A program made the position numbers and the translations under genes. From the NCBI RefSeq assembly GCF_900105945.1, contig NZ_FNSO01000004.1:2232001-2296000 (forward strand): a DNA stretch of 64,000 nucleotides, given 5' to 3'. Below the pieces are notes generated by a model, which saw only the letters and a list, made by a program, of their open reading frames with translations, was not told where the DNA came from and made no database searches. This DNA comes from Amycolatopsis tolypomycina (GTDB lineage Bacteria > Actinomycetota > Actinomycetes > Mycobacteriales > Pseudonocardiaceae). Of the stretch, positions 1 through 20,900 are shown piece after piece. Within the stretch, counting starts at the first letter, position 1; the number at the start of each line of letters is the position of its first letter.

Positions 1-2
1 CC

Positions 3-2204
3 GTCCGGGCCGCCGCGCTCGACGGTGACGCCCCGACCCGCACCGGCCCGCTGGGCCACCGCTTCGCCGGGATCGTCGTCGAAACGGCCCCGGATGTCAC
101 GGCCTTCGCCACCGGCGACCGGGTCCAGGGCGCCGGGCCCGCGGCGTCGCAGGTCGTCGCCCGAGCCGCCGACCTGGCCTCGCTGACCGGCGATTTTGTC
201 GGCGCGCTGGGTACCGGGCCGGTCCGGGACGTCCGCCGCGCCGTGCTCGACGGTCCGGTCGTGCTCACCTTCCCCGCGACACCGGGGGAACCGGGCACCG
301 TGCTGATCACCGGCGGCACCGGGACGCTCGGCGGCGTCGTCGCCCGGCACCTCGCCGACGCCGGCCGGGCGAAGCGCGTCCTGCTCACCAGCCGGTCCGG
401 GCCCGGCGCCGCGGGCGTCCCCGGCCTCGCCGCCGGGCTCGCCGGCCGCGGGGTCGACGTCGACGTCACCACCTGCGACGCCGCCGAGCCCGCCGGGCTC
501 GCGACCCTGCTCGACCGGGTGCCCGCCCTCACCGGGGTGGTCCACGCGGCGGGCGTGCTCGACGACGGCGTCATCGGGTCGCTCACCCCGGACCGCGTCG
601 AGCGCGTGATGCGGCCGAAGGCGGACGCCGCCTGGCACCTCGACCGGCTCACCCGGGACCGGGACCTCGACCTGTTCGTCCTGTTCTCCTCCGCGGCCGC
701 CACCCTCGGCGCGCCCGGGCAGGGCAACTACGCCGCGGCCAACGGCTTCCTCGACGCGCTCGCGGCCGACCGGCGGGCGGCCGGGCTGCCCGCGGTGTCG
801 CTGACCTGGGGGCTGTGGGCGGAAACCAGCGGCATGACCGAAAGCACCGACCGCGCCCGGCTGGCCCGCACCGGGATCGGCGCCCTCGGCACCGACCAGG
901 GCCTGGCCCTGCTCGACCTGGCGCTGGGCCGGGACGAGCCGCTGCTCGCACCGGTGCCGCTGGACGTGCCGACCCTGCGGGCGATCAGCCGGGCCGGCGG
1001 GCGCCTGCCGGCGGTGCTGCACGGCCTCGCCCCGGCACCCCGCGTGGCGACGGACACGGCCGCGGGCCCGGCCCTGCGCGAACGGCTGGCCGCGGCCGGC
1101 CCGGACGGCCGGACCGCGGTGCTGACCGACCTCGTCCGTGAACAGGCGGCCGCGGTGCTCGGCCACGGCGCGCCCGAGGCCGTCGACCCCGGTACGGCGT
1201 TCCTGGAGCAGGGCATGGATTCGCTGACCGCGGTGGAGTTCCGCAACCGGCTGGCGCTGGTCACCGGGCTGCGGCTCACCGGGCCGCTCGCGTTCGACCA
1301 CCCGACGCCGTCGGCGCTGGCGGCGTACCTGGCGGACCGGCTGGCCGACACGCCGTCCGCAGTGTCCGAATCGGACACTGAGCCGGATTCCCTTGTCACG
1401 CTGTACCGACGGGCCGCCGCGGACGGCCGTGCCGCCGAGGTCATGCGGCTCGTGCAGGGGCTGGCCGGGTTCCGGGAGCAGTTCACCGGGGCGCCGGAGC
1501 GGACCCCGCCGCTCGTGCCGGTGACCCGCGGGCCGGCGTCGCCCGCGCTGGTCTGCGTCCCCTCGTTCGCCGGGACGGCCGACGCCCGCGAGTTCGCGCG
1601 GTTCGGCGGCGGGTTCCGCGGCCTGCGTCCGGTCTCCGCGCTGCCGGTGCCCGGCTTCGCGCCGGGCGAGCCGCTGGCCGCGACGCCGGACGCGCTGCTC
1701 GCCGCGTACGCCGACACCGTGCGGAAGTCGTTGAACGGTGCGCCTTTCGCGCTCGCCGGGTACTCTTCGGGCGGTCTGGTCGCGCACGCGCTGGCGGCCC
1801 GGCTGGCGGATCTGGGGACCGTCCCGGCGGCGGTGGTGCTGATCGACACCTTCACCCCGGAGTCCGCCGGTGTCCCCGACGACGTCCTCGCCGCGCTGCC
1901 CGGCGCGGTGCTCGAAGGCGGCGCCGACGTCCCGGGCGGGGACGCCTGGCTCACCGCACTGGCGCACTACTACGCGTTCGACTGGCGGGGCCTGCCCCGG
2001 CTCGACGTGCCGGCCCTCCTGGTCCGCGCGGCCGACCCGGTGCCGGGCTCCACAGTGGATGGAACGGGCTCCCCGTGGGAGTTCTCGCGGGTGGTCACGA
2101 CCCTGACCGTGCCGGGGGACCACTTCACGATGATGCGGGAGCACGCCGAATCGACCGCGCGGGCCGTCGAATGGTGGCTCGCCGAGCAGCAAGGCGGTAT
2201 CTGA
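3..2204 (+). CDS. Terminal type I PKS module, 5' end cut off: ER remnant-KR-ACP-thioesterase
   Basis: C-terminal part of a modular polyketide synthase, open from the window edge (frame begins at base 3; 733 residues visible). It should carry out the last ketoreduction and then release the chain. Residues 1-97 match only the two ends of an enoylreductase: a GroES-like stretch with GHRFAGIVVE and GDRVQG, then the ER C-terminal edge (PVVLTFPATPGEPGTVL). The roughly 200-residue NADPH-binding core is missing. The KR (about 99-290) has TGGTGTLG, an LDD motif (B-type hydroxyl stereochemistry), the catalytic Ser and Tyr of FSS and GNYAAAN. The ACP (about 375-448) has GMDSLTAVEF. The TE (about 510-730) has GYSSGG and a GDHF histidine. 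The stop overlaps the next start (TGATG), so the extender genes are probably co-translated. The KS and AT lie outside the window, so the substrate of this module is unknown. Confidence 0.95.
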   Translation, partial: VRAAALDGDAPTRTGPLGHRFAGIVVETAPDVTAFATGDRVQGAGPAASQVVARAADLASLTGDFVGALGTGPVRDVRRAVLDGPVVLTFPATPGEPGTVLITGGTGTLGGVVARHLADAGRAKRVLLTSRSGPGAAGVPGLAAGLAGRGVDVDVTTCDAAEPAGLATLLDRVPALTGVVHAAGVLDDGVIGSLTPDRVERVMRPKADAAWHLDRLTRDRDLDLFVLFSSAAATLGAPGQGNYAAANGFLDALAADRRAAGLPAVSLTWGLWAETSGMTESTDRARLARTGIGALGTDQGLALLDLALGRDEPLLAPVPLDVPTLRAISRAGGRLPAVLHGLAPAPRVATDTAAGPALRERLAAAGPDGRTAVLTDLVREQAAAVLGHGAPEAVDPGTAFLEQGMDSLTAVEFRNRLALVTGLRLTGPLAFDHPTPSALAAYLADRLADTPSAVSESDTEPDSLVTLYRRAAADGRAAEVMRLVQGLAGFREQFTGAPERTPPLVPVTRGPASPALVCVPSFAGTADAREFARFGGGFRGLRPVSALPVPGFAPGEPLAATPDALLAAYADTVRKSLNGAPFALAGYSSGGLVAHALAARLADLGTVPAAVVLIDTFTPESAGVPDDVLAALPGAVLEGGADVPGGDAWLTALAHYYAFDWRGLPRLDVPALLVRAADPVPGSTVDGTGSPWEFSRVVTTLTVPGDHFTMMREHAESTARAVEWWLAEQQGGI

Positions 2205-3067
2205 TGACGGACACGACCGAACACTCCCTCGCGGTGCTCGGCGCCGGGGTGATGGGGACGAACATCGCGGCGCTGGCCACCGGCCACGGCGTCCCCGTGG
2301 TCCTGGTGGACGTCAACGACGACGTCCTCGCCGCCGCACGCCTGACCGTGCGGCAGAAGCTCAAGCACGCGCAGCTGATGGGCGTGCTGCCCGCCGGCCG
2401 TCCGCGTGGCGAGCTGGTCACCACCACCGCGTTGCCGGACGCGGCCGGCGCCACCACGGTGATCGAGGCGGTCACCGAGGTCGCCGAGACCAAGGCGAAG
2501 GTGCTCGGCGAGATCTCCGGCCTGGTGCGCCCGGGCACCCTGCTGATCTCGAACACCTCCTGCATCCCGATCGGCGAAATGGCCGCCTGGGTGCCGCGGC
2601 CGGCCGAGCTGGTCGGCGTGCACTTCATGAACCCGGCCTACCTGATCGAGATGGTCGAGGTCATCCGCGGCACCGCCACCAGCGACGAGACCCTGGCGAA
2701 GGTCACCGCGGTGCTCACCGCGCTCGGCCGGAAGTCCCTGGTGGTCGACGACGCCCCCGGCTTCGTCATCAACCGGCTGCTGCACCCGCTGATCAACCGC
2801 GCGGCGATGCTGGTGCAGGAGGGCGTCGCGCCGGTCGAGGTCGTCGACGGCCTCCTCGAGGGCTGCCTCGGGCACTCGACCGGCCCGCTGCGCACCGCCG
2901 ACCTGATCGGCATCGACAACCTCGTCGACTCGCTCGTCGTGCTGCACGAGCGCACCGGCGACCCCGAATGCGCGCCCTGCGACCTGATGCTCGACAAGGT
3001 CCGGGCGGGACACCACGGCCGGAAGACCGGCCGCGGCTTCTACGACTACCGGAAGGCGGCCGAATGA
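2204..3067 (+). CDS. 3-hydroxyacyl dehydrogenase for glyceryl-derived ACP extender (FkbK type)
   Basis: A 287-residue protein of the 3-hydroxyacyl-CoA dehydrogenase family, with the N-terminal NAD-binding loop GAGVMGTNIA, then HFMNPAYLIEMVEVI, then a C-terminal dimerisation domain ending GRKTGRGFYDY. In methoxymalonyl-ACP pathways (FK520 FkbK and ansamitocin homologues) this enzyme oxidises the C-3 hydroxyl of glyceryl-ACP. Its place directly before an ACP, an acyl-CoA dehydrogenase and an FkbH homologue identifies it as part of that pathway and not of fatty acid oxidation. The ATG overlaps the PKS stop (TGATG) and its own stop overlaps the ACP start (ATGA), so the order PKS-dehydrogenase-ACP is translationally coupled. 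Confidence 0.9.
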   Translation: MTDTTEHSLAVLGAGVMGTNIAALATGHGVPVVLVDVNDDVLAAARLTVRQKLKHAQLMGVLPAGRPRGELVTTTALPDAAGATTVIEAVTEVAETKAKVLGEISGLVRPGTLLISNTSCIPIGEMAAWVPRPAELVGVHFMNPAYLIEMVEVIRGTATSDETLAKVTAVLTALGRKSLVVDDAPGFVINRLLHPLINRAAMLVQEGVAPVEVVDGLLEGCLGHSTGPLRTADLIGIDNLVDSLVVLHERTGDPECAPCDLMLDKVRAGHHGRKTGRGFYDYRKAAE

Positions 3068-3342
3068 CCACCGCGAACCCGATCACCGACGCGAAGACCG
3101 TCGAGGCCGAGCTGCTGGCCTTCCTCGCCGAGCGGATCAAGACGCCGGTGCGCCCGGACGAGGACCTGTTCAAGGCGGGGCTGGTCTCCTCGATGTTCGC
3201 CATGCAGCTGGTGGTACACCTCGAGGACACCTACGACATCGAGATCGTCGGCCCGGAGCTGACCCTGGACCACTTCCGCAGCGTCGAGGCGATGACGGCG
3301 CTCGTGCTGCGGCTGCGGGAAGGCACGGGCGCGGATGGGTGA
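3064..3342 (+). CDS. Discrete acyl carrier protein of the extender-unit pathway (FkbJ type)
   Basis: A 92-residue free-standing carrier protein. The phosphopantetheine site is expected at Ser in AGLVSSMFAMQL, the variant typical of glyceryl-carrying ACPs instead of the GxDSL of PKS-embedded ACPs. It should carry the glyceryl group from 1,3-bisphosphoglycerate while FkbH, FkbI and FkbK type enzymes act on it, and then present the finished extender to an acyltransferase. The start is ATG 3064 within the ATGA overlap with the dehydrogenase; the end overlaps the next gene by 8 bases. Confidence 0.9.
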   Translation: MTTANPITDAKTVEAELLAFLAERIKTPVRPDEDLFKAGLVSSMFAMQLVVHLEDTYDIEIVGPELTLDHFRSVEAMTALVLRLREGTGADG

Positions 3343-4438
3343 GCTCTTGGCCGAGCTGACGTTCCTCGACGAGCTCGTCGGCGACCGCGCCGGCGACTGG
3401 GACGTGGCCGGCGAACTGCCGGTGGACCTGCTGCGCAAGCTCGGCGCGATGGGCATCCTGTGCGCCGAGGTGCCGGTGAAGTTCGGCGGCCTCGGGGCGA
3501 GCAGCCTGCGCAACGGCGAGCTGACCGCGCACACCGGCGCGCTGTGCAGCTCCCTGCGCAGCGTCATGACGTCGCAGGGGATCGCCGCCACCGCCGTGCG
3601 CCGGTTCGGCGACCGCGCGCAGCGGCAGCACTACCTCGCCGAGCTCACCGGCGGGCGGCTCGCCGCGGTCGGGTTCAGCGAACCCGGCGCGGGCAGCGAC
3701 CTGGCCGCCATGACGACCCGGATCCGCCCGGACGGCGGCAGCGTCGTCGTCACCGGCGAAAAGCGCTGGGTCACCGGGTCCCGCTACGCCGACCTGCTGC
3801 TGATCCTGGGCCGCCACGGCGACGACGCGGCCGCGGTCATGGTGCCCGCGGACGCGCCCGGGGTGCGGGTCGAGCCGGTGCCCGCGCCGATGGGCTGCCG
3901 CGCGGCCGGGCACGCCCGCGTCGTGCTCGACGACGTCCTCGTGCCCGCCGAAGCCGTGCTCGGGGGCGGGCGGCAGCCGCTGTCGCTGCTGTTCACCACG
4001 GCGCTGTCGTACGGCCGGATGTCGATCGCCTGGGGCTGCGCGGGCATCGTGCGGGCCTGCCTGCGCGCGGCGGCCGCGCACGCCCGCGAGCGCGAGCAGT
4101 CCGGCAAACCGCTGGGGGAGCACCAGCTCGTCGCCGGGCACCTGGCCGACCTCTACACCGCCGAGCAGATCGTCACGCAGGTCTGCCGGCACGCCAGTGC
4201 GGTGCAGGACGCCGGTTCGCCGGAGCAGGCGGTCGCGGCGGTGCTGGCCAAGCAGGTCGGCGCGACGCACGCCGCCCGCGCGGCCGCCACCGCCGTGCAG
4301 GTCCTCGCGTCCTGGGGCGCCGGAGACGGTCACGTGGTCGCGCGCGCCTACCGCGACGCGAAGCTGATGGAAGTCATCGAAGGCAGCAACGAAATCTCGC
4401 GCCTGGTGCTGGCGCGGCACGTGCTCGACAACGCCTGA
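3335..4438 (+). CDS. Acyl-CoA dehydrogenase-like flavoprotein of the extender-unit pathway (FkbI type)
   Basis: A 367-residue acyl-CoA dehydrogenase-fold protein. It has the FAD-domain segments [14 protein letters not shown] and GEKRWVTGS, and the C-terminal region [19 protein letters not shown], which in this family contributes the catalytic glutamate. In the FK520 and ansamitocin pathways the FkbI-type enzyme works with the 3-hydroxyacyl dehydrogenase in oxidising the glyceryl-ACP intermediate towards 2-hydroxymalonyl-ACP. The ATG at 3335 lies inside the ACP gene, consistent with coupled translation. Its length is normal for the family, and FAD binding is inferred from the fold. Confidence 0.9.
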   Translation: MGELLAELTFLDELVGDRAGDWDVAGELPVDLLRKLGAMGILCAEVPVKFGGLGASSLRNGELTAHTGALCSSLRSVMTSQGIAATAVRRFGDRAQRQHYLAELTGGRLAAVGFSEPGAGSDLAAMTTRIRPDGGSVVVTGEKRWVTGSRYADLLLILGRHGDDAAAVMVPADAPGVRVEPVPAPMGCRAAGHARVVLDDVLVPAEAVLGGGRQPLSLLFTTALSYGRMSIAWGCAGIVRACLRAAAAHAREREQSGKPLGEHQLVAGHLADLYTAEQIVTQVCRHASAVQDAGSPEQAVAAVLAKQVGATHAARAAATAVQVLASWGAGDGHVVARAYRDAKLMEVIEGSNEISRLVLARHVLDNA

Positions 4439-4453
4439 ACCTGGAGGAAACCC

Positions 4454-5554
4454 GTGTCCGACGAGCCGACCCTGGTCAAGTGCCTGGTCTGGGACCTGGA
4501 CAACACGCTGTGGCGCGGCACGCTGCTGGAGGACGGCGAAGTCGTGCTGTCCGAGGAGATCCGCGCGGTCGTCGCCGAGCTCGACGCCCGCGGCATCCTG
4601 CAGGCGGTGGCCAGCAAGAACGACCACGACCACGCCTGGGCCCGGCTGGAGGAGCTGGGCATCGCCGAGTACTTCGTGCTGCCGCACATCGGCTGGGCCC
4701 CGAAGTCGGCGTCGGTCGGGGCGATCGCCGAGCAGCTCAACTTCGCCATGAAGACGATCGCGTTCGTCGACGACCAGCCCGCCGAACGCGCCGAGGTGGC
4801 CCACCACCACCCGGAGGTCCACTGCTACGACGCCACGCAGGTCCTCGAACTGCCGGGACTGCCCGAGTTCAGCCCCAGGACGGTGACGGTCGACGCCGCG
4901 CGGCGCCGGTCGATGTACCAGGCCGGGTTCCGCCGCGACGCCGAGCGGGAGTCGTTCGCCGGCCCGGACGAGGACTTCCTGCGCTCGCTGGAACTCGTCA
5001 TGGAAATCAAGCGCGCGGACGAGGCGGACCTGACCCGGGTCGAGGAGCTGACCCTGCGCACCAGCCAGATGAACGCCACCGGCGTGCACTACTCCGACGC
5101 CGACCTGCGCGCGTTGCTGGCCGACCCGGACCACGAGGTGCTCACGGTGACACTGGCCGACCGCTTCGGCCCGCACGGCGCGGTCGGCGTCCTGCTGCTC
5201 GGCTACCACGGCTCGGTGTGGCACCTGAAGCTGCTGGCGACGTCGTGCCGGGTGGTTTCGTTCGGGGCCGGGGCGGCGTTGCTGAACTGGCTCGTCGACG
5301 CCGCGGCGCGGGCCGGGGTGCACCTGGCCGCCGATTTCCGGCGTACGGAACGCAACCGGATGATGGACATCGCCTACCGATTCGCCGGATTCACGGACAA
5401 CGGGTGTCCCTGCCTGGCCGAAGCGGCCACCGTGGACCGCGGCGACGTCGAGTTCCGGCACCTGGTGCCCGAACGCCGTCCGGCGCCGTCGACGATGACG
5501 CTGGTGGCCCCCGAACTCGCGGCGCCTGTTCAGCTGGGGATCGGCGGCAGCTGA
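4454..5554 (+). CDS. FkbH-type HAD protein loading glyceryl on the ACP
   Basis: A 366-residue FkbH-like protein. The N-terminal HAD domain has motif [12 protein letters not shown] and [11 protein letters not shown], and the C-terminal half (about residues 170-340) resembles the GNAT-like region of this family ([21 protein letters not shown]). Family members dephosphorylate 1,3-bisphosphoglycerate and transfer the glyceryl group to the discrete ACP, the first step of methoxymalonyl-ACP supply. The GTG start at 4454 follows GGAGGAAA at a good distance. The next gene is a PKS 98 bases on, and no FkbG-type O-methyltransferase is present between the two or anywhere else in the window. Confidence 0.93.
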   Translation: MSDEPTLVKCLVWDLDNTLWRGTLLEDGEVVLSEEIRAVVAELDARGILQAVASKNDHDHAWARLEELGIAEYFVLPHIGWAPKSASVGAIAEQLNFAMKTIAFVDDQPAERAEVAHHHPEVHCYDATQVLELPGLPEFSPRTVTVDAARRRSMYQAGFRRDAERESFAGPDEDFLRSLELVMEIKRADEADLTRVEELTLRTSQMNATGVHYSDADLRALLADPDHEVLTVTLADRFGPHGAVGVLLLGYHGSVWHLKLLATSCRVVSFGAGAALLNWLVDAAARAGVHLAADFRRTERNRMMDIAYRFAGFTDNGCPCLAEAATVDRGDVEFRHLVPERRPAPSTMTLVAPELAAPVQLGIGGS

Positions 5555-5652
5555 ACGCCTGGACGCCTTTACGGTGCCCGGCGACGCTGCGAAACTCACC
5601 CGGTCCGGCACCGGTTCTCGGCCACAGCACGGAAATCGATGGGAGCGCGGGA

Positions 5653-14961
<9,309 letters not shown>

Positions 14962-14963
14962 GA

Positions 14964-17900
14964 ATGGCCGACGAAACCAAGCTTCGCGACTACCTCAAGC
15001 GCGTCAGCGCCGAGCTGGCGACGACGCGGGAACGGCTGCGGGCCGCCGAAGACCGCGCGCGGGAACCGGTGGCCATCGTGGGCACCGCCTGCCGGCTGCC
15101 CGGCGGGGCGGACGACGCCGACGCCCTCTGGGACCTCGTCGCCGCCGGGACCGACGCCATCGGGGGCTACCCCGCCGACCGCGGCTGGGACCTCGACGGC
15201 GCCGGCGGGTTCCTCCGCGACATCGCGGGCTTCGACCCGGAGTTCTTCGGCCTCAGCCCGCGCGAGGCCCTGACCATGGACCCGCAGCAGCGGCTCGCGC
15301 TGGAGGTGTCCTGGGAAGCCCTCGAACACGCCGGGATCGACGCCGCCACCCTGAAGGGCGCCGACGTCGGCGTGTTCGCCGGCGCGTTCGCGTCCGGCTA
15401 CGCGGGCGGCCCCGCCGGCTCGCTGCACGACGACGTCCGCGGCGGGCACCTGCTGACCGGCCTCACGACCAGCGTGCTGTCCGGCCGGATCGCCTACACC
15501 CTCGGCCTCGAAGGCCCGGCGGTCACGGTGGACACGGCGTGCTCGTCTTCGCTGGTCGCCGTGCACCTCGCGGCCCGCGCCCTGCGCGCGGGGGAGTGCG
15601 CGCTGGCGCTGGCCGGCGGCGTGACCGTGCACTCGACCCCGGAGTGGCTGGTCTGGTTCACCCGCCAGCAGGGCCTCGCCTCCGACGGTCGCTGCAAGGC
15701 CTACGGCGCGTCGGCCGACGGGATGGGCATGGCCGAAGGCGCCGGGATGCTCGTGCTGGAACGGCTTTCCGACGCCCGGCGGCACGGGCACGAGGTGCTG
15801 GCGGTGATCCGCGGCAGCGCGGTGAACTCCGACGGCGCGTCCAACGGCCTGACCGCCCCGAACGGCCCGGCGCAGCAGCGCGTCATCCGCGCGGCGCTGG
15901 CCGACGCGGAGCTGGAACCGTCCGATGTGGACGTCGTCGAAGGGCACGGCACGGGCACCCGGCTGGGCGACCCGATCGAGGCCGAGGCCCTGATCGCCGC
16001 GTACGGCACCGGCCGCGAGACGCCGTTGCTGCTCGGCACGGTCAAGTCGAACATCGGCCACACCCAGGCCGCGGCCGGGGTGGCCGGCATCCTCAAGCTG
16101 GTCTCCGCGCTGCGGCACGGCGTCGTCCCGCCGACCCTGCACGCCGCCGCGCCGACGTCCGAAGTGGACTGGTCGGCGGGCACCGTCCGGCTGGTCACCG
16201 AAGCGACGCCGTGGCCGGACCACGGGCGGCCGCGCCGGGCGGCGGTGTCGTCGTTCGGGATCAGCGGCACCAACGCGCACGTCGTCCTGGAACAGGCCCC
16301 CGAGCCCGAGCCGGTTCCGGACGCGGTCCGCACGCTGCCGGCGGTGGCGTGGCCGGTGTCGGCGCGGACCCCGGAGGCGCTGGCCGCCCAGGCCCGGCGG
16401 CTGGCCGCGGCGGCGGAGCGGGACCCGGCCGACATCGGCTGGTCGCTGGCCGCCGGCCGGGCGAGCCTGCCGCACCGTGCCGTGGTGACCGGCCGCGACC
16501 CCGCCGAGCTGCGCGCCGGGCTCGCCGAGCTCGCCGACGGCGAGGAAGCGCCGAACGTCGTCACCGGGACAGCCGGGACGGCGGGCAGGACCGCCTTCGT
16601 GTTCAGCGGCCAGGGCGCGCAGCGGCGGGGCATGGGCCGGGAGCTGTACGAGGCGTATCCGGTCTTCGCGGCGGCCTTCGACGAAGTGTGCGCGGAACTG
16701 GACCGCCACCTCGGCCGGCCCGTGAAGTCCGTTGTGGACAGTGACCTGCTCGACGAGACCCAATGGGCGCAGGCGGGGCTGTTCGCGGTCGAGGTCGCGC
16801 TCGTCGCGCTGCTGAAGTCGTGGGGGATCGAGCCGGACGTCGTGGCCGGGCATTCGATCGGCGAGCTGGCCGCGGCGTACACGGCGGGGGTGTGGTCCCT
16901 CGCCGACGCCGCCCGCCTGGTCACCGCGCGCGGCCGGCTGATGCAGGCGTTGCCGCGCGGGGGCGCGATGGTCGCGGTGACCGCGAGCGAGGACGAGGTG
17001 CTCGCGGTGCTGGCGGACTTCCCGGGAGCGGCGGTGGCGGCGGTCAACGGGCCGCGGTCGATCGTCGTGTCCGGAGTGGAGGGTGACGTCCTGGCCGCGG
17101 CTGCGCGCCTCGCTGAGACGGGCACGCGGACGAAGCGGCTGTCGGTGTCGCATGCGTTCCACTCACCGCTGATGGAGCCGATGCTGGCGGAGTTCGGCGA
17201 GGTGACGGCCTCGGTGACCTACCACGAGCCGCGGCTGCCGTTGGTCGCCGGTGCGGTGACCGATCCCGCGTATTGGGTGCGGCATGTGCGGGAGCCGGTG
17301 CGGTTCGGGGACATGGTGGAGTCGTTGCGGTCCCACGGTGTCCGGACGTTCGTCGAGATCGGGCCGGACGCCGCGCTGACCCCGATGGTGGTCCCGGCCG
17401 ACGGCGAGGTGTGGCTCCCGGCCTTGCGCCGCAACCGGCCCGAGCCGGTGACGGTGACCTCGGCGCTCGCGGGGCTGCACGTCCGCGGCCGCACGGTCTC
17501 CTGGGCCGGGTTCTTCGACGGCGCCGGAGCCCGCCGGGTCAAGCTGCCGACGTACGCCTTCCAGCGCACCCGGTTGTGGCTGGACGGGACAGCGCCGGAG
17601 GCCGCCGGCCACCCGCTGCTCGGCACCGCGCTGGACGTCGCGGGCGGCGAAGAGCTGCTCCTGACCGGGCGGATCTCCCTGCGCTCCCACCCGTGGCTGG
17701 CCGACCACGTCGTCGCCGGGTCCGTGGTGGTCCCCGGGACCGCGCTGGTCGAGCTGGCTGTCCGGGCCGGGGACGAGGCGGGCTGCCCGCGGGTGGCCGA
17801 ACTGCTCATCGAGAGCCCCATGGCGCTGCCCGGCCGCGGTGGGGTCGAGGTGCAGGTGACCGTCGCGGCGCCCGGCGACGACGGCCGCCGCGACCTGGCC

Positions 17901-20900
17901 GTGTACGCCCGCCCGGACGACGGCGGCGCCTGGACGCGGCACGCGGCCGGTGTCCTCGCCCCGGACGTCGGCACCGCACCCGGCCTCGCGCAGTGGCCGC
18001 CCGCCGGAGCGACTCCGCTCGACCTCGACGGCTTCTACCCGGCCCTGGCCGAAGCGGGCCTGGCCTACGGGCCGGCGTTCCGCGGCGTGACAGCCGCCTG
18101 GCGGCGCGACGACGAGCTGTTCGCCGAGGTCGCGCTGCCGGAAGGCATCGACGGCGGGTACGCCGTGCACCCGGCGCTGTTCGACGCCGCCCTGCACGTC
18201 CTCGGCCTGGACGGCGGTACTCGGGTGCCGTTCGCGTGGTCGGACGTGGTGGTGCACGCCACCGGCGCGACCGCCGCGCGCGTCCGCCTCGCCCCGGCGG
18301 ACGGCGGGGGCGTGGCGGTGACGCTGGCGGACAGCGCCGGCCACCCGGTCGTCACCGCCGGGTCGTTGACCCTGCGCGACTTCACGCCGGGCACCGCCGC
18401 CGTCGTCCGCGACGCGCTCTTCCGGCTGGAGTGGCAGCAGGCCGAAGCACCCGGCACCCCGGAGACCAGCGGCTGGGTCGTGCTCGACGGCGCGCCGGAC
18501 GTCCCCGGCGCCCGGCGCGGTGCCTCGCTCGGCGAGCTGGCCGAGGCCGTCCGCGCGGGCGCCGAAGCGCCGTCGACCGTCGTGGTGCGCGTGCCGGACT
18601 CCGACAGCCCGGCCGCCGCGGCGCTGGAGCTCGTGCAGACCTGGCTGGCGCTGGACGAGCTCGCCGCGGCGCGGCTGCTGGCCGTCACCGAACGCGCGGT
18701 CGACGCCGGGCCCGGCGCGCCGGTGCGGCCCGCCGCGGCCCCGGCCTGGGGCCTGCTGCGGACCGCGGCCGCCGAACACCCCGGCCGGCTCCTGCTGTCC
18801 GATGTGGACGATCCCGCGACCGCGGGCGGCCTGCTCGCCGCCGGGGCCGGGCTGGGCGAGGCCGAGTTCGCGGTGCGCGGCGGCGAACTGCGGGTCCCGC
18901 GGCTCGTCCGGGGCACCGCGGAACTCGCGGCGCCGGCCGGGCCCTGGGCACTCGGCTACGCGAGCCAGGGCACCCTGGAGGCACTCACGCTGCAGGCGTC
19001 GGCAGAGCGGTTGCTCGGGCCGGGTGAGGTGCGGGTCGCGGTGCGCGCGGCCGGCGTGAACTTCCGGGACGTGCTGACCGTGCTGGGCATGTACCCCGGC
19101 CCGGCGGGACCGCTCGGGCTGGAGGCGGCCGGCGTCGTCGTCGAGGTGGGCAGCGAGGTTTCCGGCCTGGCCGCCGGGGACGCGGTCATGGGGATCTTCA
19201 CCGGCGCCTTCGCGCCGACCGCCGTGACGGACGCCCGGCTGGTGATCCCGAAACCGGCCGGGTGGTCGTGGGCGGAGGCCGCGGCGGCGCCGGTGGCGTT
19301 CGCGACGGCCCACCACGGCCTGGCCGGGCTGGCCAGGCTCACGGCCGGCGAATCCGTGCTGGTGCACGCGGCCGCCGGTGGCGTGGGACAGGCGGCGGTC
19401 CAGCTGGCCCGGCACCTCGGCGCCCGGGTGTTCGGCACGGCGAGCCCGGCGAAGTGGCCCGTGCTGGGCGGGTGCGACCGGGTGGCGTCGTCGCGGACCC
19501 TCGAGTTCGAGGACGTCTTCCGCGCGGCGACCGAGGGGCGTGGTGTCGACGTGGTGCTCAACGCGCTGTCCGGCGAGTTCGTCGACGCATCGCTGCGGCT
19601 GCTGGCGCCGGGCGGCCGGTTCGTGGAGATGGGCAAGACCGACCTCCGCGACCCCGATGGCGTCTGGTACCGGGCGTTCGACCTGCTGGAGACGGGGGCG
19701 GCGGGGATGGGGCCGGTGCTGGCCGCGCTGAGCCCGCTGTTCGCGTCCGGGGTGCTGCGGCCGCTGCCGGTCACGTGCTGGGACGTGCGGCAGGCGGCCG
19801 AAGCGTTCCGGTTCCTGAGCCAGGGCCGCAACGTCGGCAAGGTCGTGCTGACGCTCCCGGCGGCGCCCCGGCCCGGGACGGTGCTGGTGACGGGTGCCTC
19901 CGGTGGTCTCGGCGGGCTCGTCGCGCCGCACGTCGCCCGCGGCGCGCGGAACGTCGTCCTGACGTCCCGGCGGGGCATCGCCGCCGAGGGCATGCCCGCG
20001 ACCGTCGCGGCCGTGGCCGGCCGGGGTGCGGCGGTCCGGGTCGTCGCCTGCGACGCCGCCGACCGCGCCGGGATGACGGCCGTGCTCGGCGCGATCCCCG
20101 CGTCGGCCCCGCTGCGGGCGGTAGTGCACACCGCGGGCGTGCTGGACGACGCGCCGGTCGAGGCCCTGACGCCGGAGCGGCTCGCCGCGGTCCTGCGGCC
20201 GAAGGCGGACGCCGCCCGGCTGTTGCACGAATTGACCCGGGACCAGGACCTCGACGCCTTCGTGCTGTTCTCGTCGGTGTCCGGGATCTGGGGCACGCCA
20301 GGGCAGGGCAACTACGCGGCCGCAAACGCTTTCCTCGACGCGCTGGCGCTGCACCGCCGGGCCGCCGGCCTGCCCGCGACGGCGCTGGCCTGGGGTCCGT
20401 GGGACCGCGCGGACGGCATGGCGGGCAAACTGTCCGAAGTGGACTGGACCCGGCTCGCGGACCGCGGCCTGCGGCCGTTGTCCGACGCCGACGGCCTGGC
20501 CCTGCTCGACACGGCACTGGCCGGCGCGGCGCCGTTCGTCGTCCCGGCCAGGGTGTCCGGCGGCTCGGCGCCGCTGCTGTCGGGGCTGACCCGGCGTCCC
20601 CCGCGCCGCCGGACCGGCGCCCCGGCCGCGGACCCCGGCCTCGCCGGGCTCGCGCCGGAAGAGCGGGAGCGGGCGCTGCTGCGGGCGGTGCGGACCCAGG
20701 CGGCGCTGGTGCTCGGCATGGCGGGCCCGGACGCGGTGGGGGCGGAGCGCTCGTTCCGCGACCTCGGGTTCGACTCCCTGACGGCGGTGGAACTGCGCAA
20801 CCGGCTGAGCGCGGCGACGGGGCTCAAGCTGTCCCCGACCCTGGTGTTCGACCACCCGGTGCCGGCCGCGCTGGCGGCCCACCTGGCCCGCGAGCTGACC

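Noticed and set aside
4454..5554. FkbH-type protein as a fourth member of the HAD paralogue set
   Set aside because: It has DLDNTLW motif I and a GNAT-like C-terminal half; it is unrelated beyond the HAD fold to the three class I cap proteins at 33-40 kb.
3460..5652. Open frame running in-frame into the first PKS, which would lengthen it by over 700 residues
   Set aside because: It overlaps the acyl-CoA dehydrogenase and FkbH genes in another frame, has Arg/Gly-rich shadow composition, and the KS starts right after ATG 5653 with purine-rich DNA upstream.
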